A stretch of DNA of 6,196 nucleotides from Gemmatimonadota bacterium (GTDB lineage: Bacteria > Gemmatimonadota > Gemmatimonadetes > Gemmatimonadales > Gemmatimonadaceae): the NCBI GenBank assembly GCA_031127185.1, contig JARIET010000177.1, forward strand, positions 1 through 6,196, in the 5' to 3' direction. Positions 1 to 6,196 of this stretch are shown piece after piece. The notes under the pieces were generated by a model that ran no database searches, was not told the origin of the DNA, and worked only from the letters and a program-made list of their open reading frames with translations. Position numbers and translations under genes: made by a program. Positions within the stretch are counted from its first letter, which is position 1. Each line of letters opens with the position of its first letter.

Positions 1-1036
1 ACGAGAACGAGTAGCCGCCCCAGATGCCGTAGTCGTTTCCCTCGAGGCGATTCCCGACGAAATAGTTGCGGCTGAACGTCGCCTCGATTCCGTTGGCCGG
101 CGCCCAGCTGAAATCGTTGCCAATCAGCCAGTTGTCGTTCGCTCCGCCCTCGCCGGTGTCCATCGTGCTCTGCCCGGCCCAGAGGAAGAACCCGTCGCCG
201 CCGTGCGTGGCACTGTTGTAGGCGACGACGTTGTCGCTGCTCTGTTCATAGAACAGGATGCCTGACGAATCCTGGCCACGGCGGTAGAACCCGTGACTGT
301 AGCCGCGCACGTCGAAGTCCACGCGGTTGCGCACGATGTTGTTGTGGCTCGACCGGTAGAGCCCGATGCCAAGCCCCGAGTTGAACGAGAAGTCATTGGC
401 GACGACGTCCACGCGCTCGGTTTTCACCATCAGCAGTGCGTTCATCCCCTGCTCCGCCCGATTGTTTCGCACGGAGCCGCCCTTCACATCGTGGAGATAG
501 AACGCCGCGCCAAAGCGCAGCCACTCGTCGCCTTCGTTCTTATGAAACGAAAGCCAATCCACGAGGCTCTCGTGCTCCACAATCGAAAAGAGTCGCGGCT
601 TCCAGTTGTTACTCGCGTCCACCCGTTCGATCGTGAGGTTGGTCGTCCCGCGTGCCAGGATCGCTACTTTGTAGCCGCGGATGCGCCCGTTCACGATGCG
701 GATGTTGCGCCCGCCCTCAATCCGGATGGCAATGCCGCTCGCGAGGTCGGGGTCGTTGGCCGCTGCCATCCCCTCGAGCGTCGCGCCACCCAGGTCCAGG
801 GTGATGTCGTTCCCGCGAATCACGATCAGTCCCGAGTCATGGGCCACGTCGGGCGCGAGGCGAATGGTCTTCCGGGCAAGCCGCACCGACTGCGTGATCA
901 CCATCCCGGCGCGAAGCTCCACCTCGGGAGTAGCACGCTGGGCCAGCGCCGGTGTCACTGCGGCCGTTACCAGTATGGCCGCCGCCAGCAGTACCGTCTG
1001 CGGCAGCGTCACAACGAATGGGTTCCGAAGTCGCAC
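1..1036 (-). CDS. Secreted right-handed parallel beta-helix protein (3' end outside window)
   Basis: An open frame on the minus strand runs without a stop from about 1048 to the left edge, giving 345 visible residues; the C-terminus is missing. The chosen GTG start (1036-1034) begins MRLRNPFVVTLPQ, followed by a hydrophobic stretch (about 14-31) and A-L-A before Gln33, a good Sec signal with cleavage after Ala32. An in-frame TTG at 1048-1046 would add four residues, and a GTG at 1012-1010 would remove the arginines; none has a clear Shine-Dalgarno. The mature part shows the Asn- and Gly-rich ladder of right-handed beta-helix (NosD/PbH1-type) proteins: NDITLDLGGATLEG (76-89), NIRIVNGRIRG (111-121), NLTIERVDASNN (133-144), then further turns such as NNIVRNRVDF and NYFVGNRLEGNDYGIWGG. 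Such folds occur in polysaccharide lyases, epimerases and surface proteins. The substrate cannot be named because catalytic residues are not recognisable. It is transcribed divergently from the gene at 1118. Confidence 0.85.
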   Translation of the reverse strand, partial: MRLRNPFVVTLPQTVLLAAAILVTAAVTPALAQRATPEVELRAGMVITQSVRLARKTIRLAPDVAHDSGLIVIRGNDITLDLGGATLEGMAAANDPDLASGIAIRIEGGRNIRIVNGRIRGYKVAILARGTTNLTIERVDASNNWKPRLFSIVEHESLVDWLSFHKNEGDEWLRFGAAFYLHDVKGGSVRNNRAEQGMNALLMVKTERVDVVANDFSFNSGLGIGLYRSSHNNIVRNRVDFDVRGYSHGFYRRGQDSSGILFYEQSSDNVVAYNSATHGGDGFFLWAGQSTMDTGEGGANDNWLIGNDFSWAPANGIEATFSRNYFVGNRLEGNDYGIWGGYSFS

Positions 1037-1050
1037 GAATTGGGCCAATG

Positions 1051-1110
1051 TTGAGTGGTGTCCGTTGGTGTCGACCGGTGACGACCGGTGTATGCTGGTG
1101 TCCACAGGGG
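1051..1110. repeat. Degenerate 10-bp tandem repeat, GGTG core, in a divergent promoter region
   Basis: Six consecutive 10-bp units read ttgagtGGTG, tccgttGGTG, tcgaccGGTG, acgaccGGTG, tatgctGGTG and tccacaGGGG. The GGTG core occurs at 1057, 1067, 1077, 1087 and 1097, exactly 10 bp apart, with a degenerate GGGG at 1107. Units 3 and 4 differ at one base and each contains the palindrome ACCGGT. The array fills nearly all the space between the two divergent start codons and runs into the Shine-Dalgarno of the plus-strand gene. A spacing of 10 bp places each core on about the same face of the helix, which would suit cooperative protein binding. It could equally be a slippage-derived microsatellite. 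TATGCT at 1091-1096 is a weak -10 candidate for the plus-strand gene, without a well-spaced -35. Confidence 0.75.
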
Positions 1111-1117
1111 AGAGTAA

Positions 1118-2263
1118 ATGATGCAGCACGCCGCCCGTTCGCGCATCCATCGAATCGTCCCGACCGTCGCCGCGCTGCTGGCGCTCGCATGGAGCGCAAC
1201 CGCCGGCGCGCAATCCACGCTCCCCGAACGCTACGCCGACACGACGTTCTGGCGCATGATGCACGAGCTGTCTGAGCCCAACGGTTTTTTCCGCTCCGAT
1301 AACCTCCTGTCCAACGAAAACTCCTTTCAGTGGGTCGTCCCCACACTGCAGAAGATGACCCGCACGGACGGCGTCTACCTCGGCGTCGCGCCTGAGCAGA
1401 ACTTCACCTTCATCGCTGCGCTCAAACCCAAGGTCGCCTTCATTATCGACATCCGGCGCGGCAATCTCCTGGCGCACCTGATGTACAAGGCTCTCTTCGA
1501 GACGTCGCCCAACCGCGTGGAGTTCGCCTTCAAGCTCTTTGGCCGCGCAAAGCCCCCGGCGCTTTCGGCCGCGATCGGCGTCGAGGAGCTGATGGCCACG
1601 GTCGCCTCCACGGCACTCGACACGGCCTTCGCTCGCCGCACACTCACTGGCCTCAAGGATCACCTCACCAGGACGCGCGGCTTTCCGCTCAGCACTGAAG
1701 ACCTCGACTACATCGACTACGTCTTCCAGTCGTTCGCCGGCGTGGGCCCGGGCCTCCGCTACAACATGAACCGCGGCTTTTCAGGCGGAGGCCGCCAGTT
1801 CGGTGGAATGCCCAACTATGCCGACTTGATGACCGAGACCGACTCGCTCGGCACACAGCGCAGCTACCTCGCCAACGACGAGAACTACCGCGTCATCAAG
1901 GACATGCAGGAGCGGAACGTGATTATTCCGTTCACGGGCGACTTCGCGGGGCCCAAGGCCCTGCGTGCGTTCGGCAACTATGTGCGCGACAACAAGGCCG
2001 TCGTCGCCGCGATCTACGTCTCAAACGTGGAGCAGTACCTCTGGCAGGATCCCAACAACTGGCGACTCTACTACGAGAACGTCGCCACGCTGCCGACGGA
2101 TTCCACGACGATGTTCATTCGCTCCGCCACGCAGGGCTACATGCGCCAGCAGAGCATGAACAGCCGGCAAAACGAGTTGCTCTGTTCAGTGCAGAGCCAC
2201 CTTGCGGCGTTCCGGCGCGGCGAACTGCGTGAGTACTACGACGTGTTTCGGCTCTGCAAATAG
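1118..2263 (+). CDS. Secreted protein of unknown function
   Basis: Product of 381 residues; no named family is recognised with certainty. A strong Shine-Dalgarno (AGGGGAGAG, 1106-1114) precedes two adjacent ATGs at 1118 and 1121, either of which could be used. A Sec signal is clear: basic n-region (R7, R9, R12), hydrophobic core at about 13-27, and AGA before Gln32, giving cleavage after Ala31 and an exported mature protein. The mature part has blocks that look conserved: SDNLLSNENSFQ (60-71), then GVYLGVAPEQNFTFIAALKP (85-104) leading into FIIDIRR (108-114), a glycine-rich loop (219-230), GDFAGPKALR (274-283) and SNVEQYL (302-308). A Gly-rich strand-turn followed by a strand ending in Asp resembles the cofactor-binding start of Rossmann-like methyltransferases, but that is inference. 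I recall similar sequences annotated as hypothetical in Gemmatimonadota and Acidobacteriota. It converges on the oxidoreductase gene and is separated from it by a palindrome. Confidence 0.9.
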   Translation: MMQHAARSRIHRIVPTVAALLALAWSATAGAQSTLPERYADTTFWRMMHELSEPNGFFRSDNLLSNENSFQWVVPTLQKMTRTDGVYLGVAPEQNFTFIAALKPKVAFIIDIRRGNLLAHLMYKALFETSPNRVEFAFKLFGRAKPPALSAAIGVEELMATVASTALDTAFARRTLTGLKDHLTRTRGFPLSTEDLDYIDYVFQSFAGVGPGLRYNMNRGFSGGGRQFGGMPNYADLMTETDSLGTQRSYLANDENYRVIKDMQERNVIIPFTGDFAGPKALRAFGNYVRDNKAVVAAIYVSNVEQYLWQDPNNWRLYYENVATLPTDSTTMFIRSATQGYMRQQSMNSRQNELLCSVQSHLAAFRRGELREYYDVFRLCK

Positions 2264-2271
2264 GATTTACT

Positions 2272-2415
2272 GCGAGGACGCGGATTTTCGCGGATTGAAA
2301 CAACAAGAAACGCGGATACTGAAAGGGGGAACGACAGCGTGGCACCGAGCTGTCGTTCCCCCTTTTTCAGTATCCGCGTTCATCGGCTTTGATCCGCAGT
2401 TATCCGCGTCCCCGC
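2272..2415. repeat. 144-bp imperfect palindrome with CGCGGAT subrepeats
   Basis: The left half (2272-2338) and right half (2349-2415) are both 67 nt and are inverted copies around a 10-nt centre (2339-2348). The inner arms (2309-2338 and 2349-2380) match perfectly except for a 2-nt difference in an A-run. The outermost 14 nt (2272-2285 and 2402-2415) match at 13 positions. Between them the arms match only in patches, including GCGGAT. The left arm contains CGCGGAT three times (2279-2285, 2289-2295, 2311-2317). The right arm has ATCCGCG at 2372-2378 and 2402-2408 and the variant ATCCGCA at 2392-2398. It fills the gap between two convergent genes, starting 8 nt after one stop codon and ending 8 nt before the other. 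It looks like a dispersed extragenic palindromic element, but only one copy is visible. Confidence 0.85.
2325..2367 (+). terminator. Intrinsic terminator after the secreted-protein gene
   Basis: A perfect 14-bp stem (2325-2338 with 2349-2362, beginning GGGGGAACGACAGC) closes a 10-nt loop and is followed directly by TTTTT at 2363-2367. It lies 61 nt beyond the TAG at 2261 and forms the centre of the larger palindrome. Read on the minus strand the same stem is followed by only three T residues, so it may also stop the oxidoreductase transcript, less efficiently. Confidence 0.7.
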
Positions 2416-2423
2416 CGTAAAAC

Positions 2424-4019
2424 TCAGACTTCCCAACCCTTCCGATACACGCGAGTCAGGTACTGGTTGGCATCCGCGGCATTGGTGAACTCCCCCTTCG
2501 CGCCGTCGTAGTAGACCTTGCGCCCCTGCCCTGCGCGCAGCGCTGCGACGCCGAGCAACATGGTTTCGGTCAGCTGCGCCGCGTATTCGAGCGGCGAGCT
2601 CGCCTTCGCCTCGCCACGGATCGCCTTCGCCCAATTCAACTCGTGGCTCCACTCAATCCGCGGCATCGTCTTCGGCACCTTGAGCGCCGCCGCCTGCACC
2701 GTCGCCGGATAGCATCGCGGGTTGGCGCCGTAGGTGTCGTTCATGAGGATTCCCTTCGATCCGTAGAAGATCACGCCGCCCTCGCCCTTGAGTACTTCCG
2801 CGTCGGGAAGCACGTCCGGACGTGGCGGGTACAGGCCGCCGTCAAACCAGTGCAGCTTCACAGGCGGCTGCTTGCCGCGCGCGGCGAACTCGTAGTGCAC
2901 CGTGCTCGCCAACGGAAATGCCGCCGGCACCTGCCGCGGACGACCCTCGGGCGTAGTGTTCGGCGCCTGCGGGTTGGCCGGCGGATACGTCGCCATGCCG
3001 AACGCCGTGCTCGTGGACTCGATGCTCGTCGGAAGACCCAGGTTGAGCGCCCAATACGGATGATCGAGCAGGTGCGCGCCCATATCGCCCAGCGCGCCAC
3101 CGCCGAAGTCCAACCACCCGCGCCAGTTGAATGGATGGTACACCGGATGGAACGGCACATCCTCGGCCACCGGACCCAGATAGAGATCCCAGCGGAACCC
3201 CATCGGCATCGGCGTCGCAAGATTTCCCATCTCGCGTGCAATCGTGTTGTTGATGCGGCCGAGGCTCCACGATGGATTGCCGCGCGGCGTAGTTACGCCA
3301 GCGAGTGACTCCGACGTGGCCGGCCGCGGGAACCCCTGCGGCCAGTAGCCCACCGGGCGATTTGTCCACACGTGCACTTCGCGGACCGGACCGATGACGC
3401 CGGCCGCGATCCATTCATTGATCTGGCGCGCGCCCTCGCTCGAGTGGCCCTGATTGCCCATCTGCGTGACGAGCTTGGGGTTGGCCAGCGCCATTTGCCT
3501 GAGCACGCGCGCTTCGTGCACGCTCCAGCAGAGCGGTTTCTGCACGTAGACGTGCTTGCCGAGCTCCATCGCAGTCTTCGCGATGATCGCGTGCAAGTGG
3601 TCCGGCGTCGCGACGACCACGGCGTCGATGCCCTTCTCCTTCTCGAGCATCTCGCGGAAATCCGCGTACTTGCCGGCCTTGGCGAACATCTCACTCAGCC
3701 GCGTCGCTTCGGGGCGAACCACGCCTTCGCGATTCGGGCGAAGCTTGCTGTCGGTGTTGGACTGAGCAAAGGCCATGTCCGGGTCGCACACCGCGACCAT
3801 GTTCTCGGTCTTCGCGAGTTCCTGCGCGTTCCCCGACCCCATTCCGCCGTAGCCGGCGACCGCGAAGTTCAACACATCGCTGGGTGCCCGGTATCCCGGC
3901 CCGCCGAGCACATGGCGCGGCACGATCATCGGAAACCCGTTGACCGCGAATGCGGCTGCCGCGGTGGCCGTACCCGTATCGGCAACAAACTTGCGTCGGG
4001 TGATCTTCCTCCGTCCCAT
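2424..4019 (-). CDS. Tat-exported Gfo/Idh/MocA-family oxidoreductase
   Basis: Product of 531 residues in the NAD(P)-dependent Gfo/Idh/MocA superfamily, whose members oxidise or reduce sugars, inositols and related polyols. The N-terminus has the twin-arginine motif TRRKFVA (7-13) followed by an Ala-rich stretch, indicating export of the folded, cofactor-loaded enzyme. The Rossmann signature is AGYGGMG (55-61), with Asp79 ending the second strand (VAVCDPD). [11 protein letters not shown] (134-144) and YVQKPL (158-163) follow; Gln160 replaces the usual Glu of the EKP motif, while catalytic Lys161 is kept. [12 protein letters not shown] (187-198) and [15 protein letters not shown] (306-320) are typical of the secreted subgroup. 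Residues about 234-270 look like an insertion. The ATG start has GAGG at 4028-4025, five bases upstream. The substrate is unknown. It lies 155 bp downstream of the nitrilase gene on the same strand, and no convincing promoter boxes were found in that gap. Confidence 0.93.
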   Translation of the reverse strand: MGRRKITRRKFVADTGTATAAAAFAVNGFPMIVPRHVLGGPGYRAPSDVLNFAVAGYGGMGSGNAQELAKTENMVAVCDPDMAFAQSNTDSKLRPNREGVVRPEATRLSEMFAKAGKYADFREMLEKEKGIDAVVVATPDHLHAIIAKTAMELGKHVYVQKPLCWSVHEARVLRQMALANPKLVTQMGNQGHSSEGARQINEWIAAGVIGPVREVHVWTNRPVGYWPQGFPRPATSESLAGVTTPRGNPSWSLGRINNTIAREMGNLATPMPMGFRWDLYLGPVAEDVPFHPVYHPFNWRGWLDFGGGALGDMGAHLLDHPYWALNLGLPTSIESTSTAFGMATYPPANPQAPNTTPEGRPRQVPAAFPLASTVHYEFAARGKQPPVKLHWFDGGLYPPRPDVLPDAEVLKGEGGVIFYGSKGILMNDTYGANPRCYPATVQAAALKVPKTMPRIEWSHELNWAKAIRGEAKASSPLEYAAQLTETMLLGVAALRAGQGRKVYYDGAKGEFTNAADANQYLTRVYRKGWEV

Positions 4020-4174
4020 TGGTGCCTCAGCAGTGCAGGTGGGGTCCGCTCCATGAGAATCTCTTCGCTGCCGCCGCCCCCGTCAAACGCCGCGGGCAAA
4101 AACCGATTCCATTGTTCTTGTCTGATTCAACATCGCGCCAGCGCCGAGACCCATCCCCTCCGGGCCCCGAGCCC
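4020..4174. other. Intergenic gap between nitrilase and Gfo/Idh/MocA genes
   Basis: No gene is supported here. The middle (about 4098-4130) is more AT-rich than its surroundings and contains TTGAAT on the minus strand (4130-4125), a possible -35, but no matching -10 at usual spacing. No stem followed by a T-run was found after the nitrilase stop. The gap could hold a promoter for the downstream oxidoreductase or be an operon spacer. Confidence 0.4.
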
Positions 4175-5140
4175 CTAGTCAACCGTCTCGACTGTCGTTT
4201 GCCGTCGTCGGTCCACGGTCAGGTGCGTCACGTCCGGCCGCCCGTAATGACCAGCCGCATCGAAGTTCTGCCGCTCCTGACGCACACGCCCGTGGTCAAT
4301 CGTCGCAAAAGCCAGCGCCTCACGCCCGATAACCGGTTCCCGAATCCATTCGCCGTCGGGCCCGCAAATCCCCGACCCGCCATTCCCCATCACCTGCGGA
4401 AGCGCGCGCCGAAGCGCGGCGGCATGGGGCACCGAATCCGGGATGTCGCGTCGCCGCATCAGCGATGATGCGGCAATGACGTAGCTCCGCCCCTCGCGTG
4501 CGGCAAATCGTGTCACATCGCGCGTGTTGTAGTCGTTCCCCGGCCACGAGGCCACGTGAAGGTCTTCACCCTGCGCATACATCGCCGCGCGCACGAGCGG
4601 CATCCAGTTCTCCCAGCAGTTGAGCGCGCCAAGCGTGAACGCACCGAGGCGGTGCGTGCGCAGTCCGTGCCCATCGCCGGTGGCCCACGAGAGTCGTTCT
4701 TCATAGGTAGGCATCAACTTGCGATGCACGGAGACTATCTCGCCGCGCGCATCGATGGTCACCAGTGAGCAGTACGCACTGTGTCCACCGCGATCGCGCG
4801 GACGCTCAATCGTTCCGAGCACCACAACGATCTTGCGACGCTTCGCCAGCGCGCAGATGGCGTCGAGATGCCCCGCGTCGATGTCCACCGCCTGGTCGAG
4901 GTAGTGCGCGTGTAGCGCCTTCTGCACCGGTGAGTTGAATCGCGCGCCATCCGTGTGCTCAATCCACCACGGGTAACCAGGCACAAGCGCCTCGCCGAAC
5001 GCCACGAGCCCGCACTTCCGGTCGGCGGCTTTCGCGATCCAGCGATGCACTTTGGCCAGAGTGCGTTCACGGTCAAGCCACACGGGCGCGATCTGCGCGG
5101 CGGCGATGGTCAGCGTGTCGGATGCCCGGGGCTTTGTCAT
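4175..5140 (-). CDS. Nitrilase (carbon-nitrogen hydrolase superfamily)
   Basis: Product of 321 residues, a usual nitrilase length. Nitrilases hydrolyse organic nitriles to carboxylic acid and ammonia through a cysteine thioimidate intermediate, in the cytoplasm; no signal peptide is seen here. The triad is complete: Glu50 in FGEALVPGYPWW, Lys141 in HRKLMPTYEERLSW and Cys175 in GALNCWENWMPLVR. The last fits the nitrilase active-site pattern (Cys-Trp-Glu-Asn with the following Pro and Arg) and separates it from amidase and beta-ureidopropionase branches. Glu148 matches the extra conserved glutamate. AAAQIAPVWLD near the N-terminus is typical. The first ATG (5140-5138) was chosen; an upstream TTG at 5179 would overlap the preceding gene by 32 nt. 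No good Shine-Dalgarno precedes the ATG, but the GMC gene ends only 7 nt upstream, so translational coupling is likely. The preferred nitrile (aliphatic, aryl or arylaceto-) cannot be told, and cyanide hydratase activity is not excluded. Confidence 0.92.
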   Translation of the reverse strand: MTKPRASDTLTIAAAQIAPVWLDRERTLAKVHRWIAKAADRKCGLVAFGEALVPGYPWWIEHTDGARFNSPVQKALHAHYLDQAVDIDAGHLDAICALAKRRKIVVVLGTIERPRDRGGHSAYCSLVTIDARGEIVSVHRKLMPTYEERLSWATGDGHGLRTHRLGAFTLGALNCWENWMPLVRAAMYAQGEDLHVASWPGNDYNTRDVTRFAAREGRSYVIAASSLMRRRDIPDSVPHAAALRRALPQVMGNGGSGICGPDGEWIREPVIGREALAFATIDHGRVRQERQNFDAAGHYGRPDVTHLTVDRRRQTTVETVD

Positions 5141-5147
5141 GGTTTGG

Positions 5148-6196
5148 TTAATGCTCGCTTTGGTCTGCTGCAGGAACAAATGTCATCGCACGCTCCGCCA
5201 TGGCAGTAATCGTAAGCGCTGGATTCACCCCGGGGTTAGCGGGGACGGCAGCGCCGTCGCAGACGAGGAGGTTCTCATAGCCAAACACGCGCTGCTGCGC
5301 GTCGATCACACCCGCTGATGCATCGCCACCAATCACCGCGCCACCGAGCAAATGCGCGGTGGTCGGGATGCCGAGCAGCACCTCGAGCGCGCCGGTCTGG
5401 GCGACCCCGCCGGTGCGCTTCGCGAGCCAGCTGGTCATCGCCCGTGCGATCGGAATGCGAGCGGCTAGTGGTCGGGCGGCATCAACCTCCGACGTCAGCC
5501 GGACCCCTCCAGACACACCGCGACGCGCACGGAGACGAATCGCGTTGTCTACCGTCTGCATCGCCAGCACAAAGAACGACTGCCGGCTCCACCCCACTGG
5601 CCACAGTGCCCGCAGCGTCCGGATCGGGTGCAGCAGGAGCGCGCCGAGCAGTGCGCCGATGGCGCGCACGCCGGTCGCGTCGCCGGTAAGCGGCATCAAC
5701 AGCCCGCTCACGGCATCGGCGTTGCGACCGAACGTCACCAGTTCGATATGCGTGTCCTCCGATGGATGGATGCTGGCACTGATCGCCACATCATTCCACG
5801 GGTTCAGCGCGCTGTCGCTCGTGCGGACGGCGTGGATCGCCTCGCTGTTGGTGCGCACCAGTTCGCCCAGCCGGTCGCTCAGCCGCGGAAGCGCACCGTC
5901 GAGCTTGCACTTCGCCAGCAGCCGGTTGGTGCCGAGCGCTCCAGCGGCGACAACAACTCCGCGTGCCGTCAGCGTGCGCACAGCCCCACCGAACCAGGCT
6001 CCCGAGCGGTGCGCGCGAACGCGAAAGCCATCGCGTCCGGTCCCCTCACCCAGTGGGCGAATCTCAGCGACCTGCGAATCCGCGATGATCTGCGCGCCTC
6101 TCCGCTCAGCCAGCCAGAGGTAGTTCTTGAGCAGCGTATTCTTGGCGCCAACCCGGCACCCCATCATGCAGGCGCCGCAGCGCGTGCACCCGGTGC
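5148..6196 (-). CDS. GMC-family flavin oxidoreductase, cholesterol-oxidase-like (5' end outside window)
   Basis: The frame is open to the right edge, so the N-terminal FAD-binding GxGxxG region is missing; 348 residues plus a TAA stop are visible. The internal ATG at 6167 is not the start, because the conserved sequence continues upstream: CTRCGACMMGC followed by GAKNTLLKNYLWLAERRGA is characteristic of this GMC subgroup. VVVAAGALGTNRLL is the second FAD-contacting region. The C-terminal GMC domain shows HLLGG (His281 of the visible part) and GVNPALTITAMAERAM (Asn324), equivalent to the catalytic His and Asn of cholesterol oxidases. Members oxidise alcohols or sterols using FAD; the substrate here is unknown. 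Four cysteines spaced CxxCxxCxxxC at the visible N-terminus (6188-6156) resemble an iron-sulfur motif. The gene is followed after 7 nt by the nitrilase gene, indicating an operon. Confidence 0.92.
   Translation of the reverse strand, partial: TGCTRCGACMMGCRVGAKNTLLKNYLWLAERRGAQIIADSQVAEIRPLGEGTGRDGFRVRAHRSGAWFGGAVRTLTARGVVVAAGALGTNRLLAKCKLDGALPRLSDRLGELVRTNSEAIHAVRTSDSALNPWNDVAISASIHPSEDTHIELVTFGRNADAVSGLLMPLTGDATGVRAIGALLGALLLHPIRTLRALWPVGWSRQSFFVLAMQTVDNAIRLRARRGVSGGVRLTSEVDAARPLAARIPIARAMTSWLAKRTGGVAQTGALEVLLGIPTTAHLLGGAVIGGDASAGVIDAQQRVFGYENLLVCDGAAVPANPGVNPALTITAMAERAMTFVPAADQSEH

Noticed and set aside
293..1054. Long plus-strand open frame opposite the beta-helix gene
   Set aside because: Its product is low-complexity, His- and Arg-rich and has no recognisable domain. 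The minus-strand frame gives a clear signal peptide and beta-helix repeats, so this is a GC-rich antisense shadow.
1051..1110. CRISPR-like interpretation of the 10-bp array
   Set aside because: The units are only 10 bp and contiguous with no spacers, and no cas gene is present.
4017..4054. ATG at 4054-4052 on the minus strand preceded by a GAAGAGA sequence
   Set aside because: It is 35 nt upstream of the oxidoreductase ATG and out of frame with it; the frame shows nothing protein-like.
4140..4177. Possible GC-rich terminator after the nitrilase
   Set aside because: The G/C runs do not form a convincing stem and no T-run follows.
3372..4178. 268-codon plus-strand open frame opposite the Gfo/Idh/MocA gene
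   Set aside because: It is the antisense reading of a well-supported oxidoreductase and has no family motifs. Similar antisense frames at 2643-3308 and 5359-6123 were rejected for the same reason.
5141..5179. Upstream TTG start for the nitrilase
   Set aside because: It would add 13 non-conserved residues and overlap the GMC gene by 32 nt. The ATG at 5140 places the typical AAAQIAP segment at the expected distance from the N-terminus.
6165..6167. ATG at 6167 as the start of the GMC gene
   Set aside because: The conserved Cys-rich segment continues in frame upstream to the window edge, and the FAD-binding N-terminus would be missing, so the gene is truncated by the window.

Overview
The window is GC-rich (about 60-65% by eye) bacterial chromosome with five protein-coding genes, two of them cut by the window edges. 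Exported proteins of the soil-bacterium style (Sec signals ending in A-x-A-Q, a Tat-exported Gfo/Idh/MocA oxidoreductase, a secreted protein of unknown family) suggest Gemmatimonadota or, less likely, Acidobacteriota. This is inferred from protein style only; there is no rRNA or marker gene.

Layout, left to right. (1) 1-1036, minus strand: a secreted right-handed parallel beta-helix protein whose 3' end lies beyond the left edge. (2) 1037-1117: a short divergent intergenic region filled by a degenerate 10-bp tandem repeat with a GGTG core at exact 10-bp spacing. (3) 1118-2263, plus strand: a secreted protein of unknown function with conserved-looking blocks. (4) 2264-2423: a convergent intergenic region almost wholly occupied by a 144-bp imperfect palindrome. 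Its core is a 14-bp hairpin followed by five T residues, which should act as a terminator for gene 2. (5) 2424-4019, minus: a Tat-exported Gfo/Idh/MocA-family NAD(P)-dependent oxidoreductase. (6) 4020-4174: a 155-bp gap with no gene. (7) 4175-5140, minus: a nitrilase with a complete Glu-Lys-Cys triad. (8) 5148-6196, minus: the C-terminal part of a GMC (cholesterol-oxidase-like) flavin oxidoreductase whose start lies beyond the right edge.

The GMC oxidoreductase and nitrilase genes are 7 bp apart on the same strand and almost certainly share a transcript. The Gfo/Idh/MocA gene follows on the same strand after 155 bp and may be read through or have its own promoter. A redox enzyme acting on alcohols or sterols next to a nitrilase, followed by an exported sugar-type dehydrogenase, points to small-molecule or carbohydrate catabolism, but no defined pathway can be read from the window. 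No tRNA, rRNA, CRISPR array, insertion sequence or phage gene was seen. The most unusual DNA is non-coding: the helically phased 10-bp array and the large palindrome.
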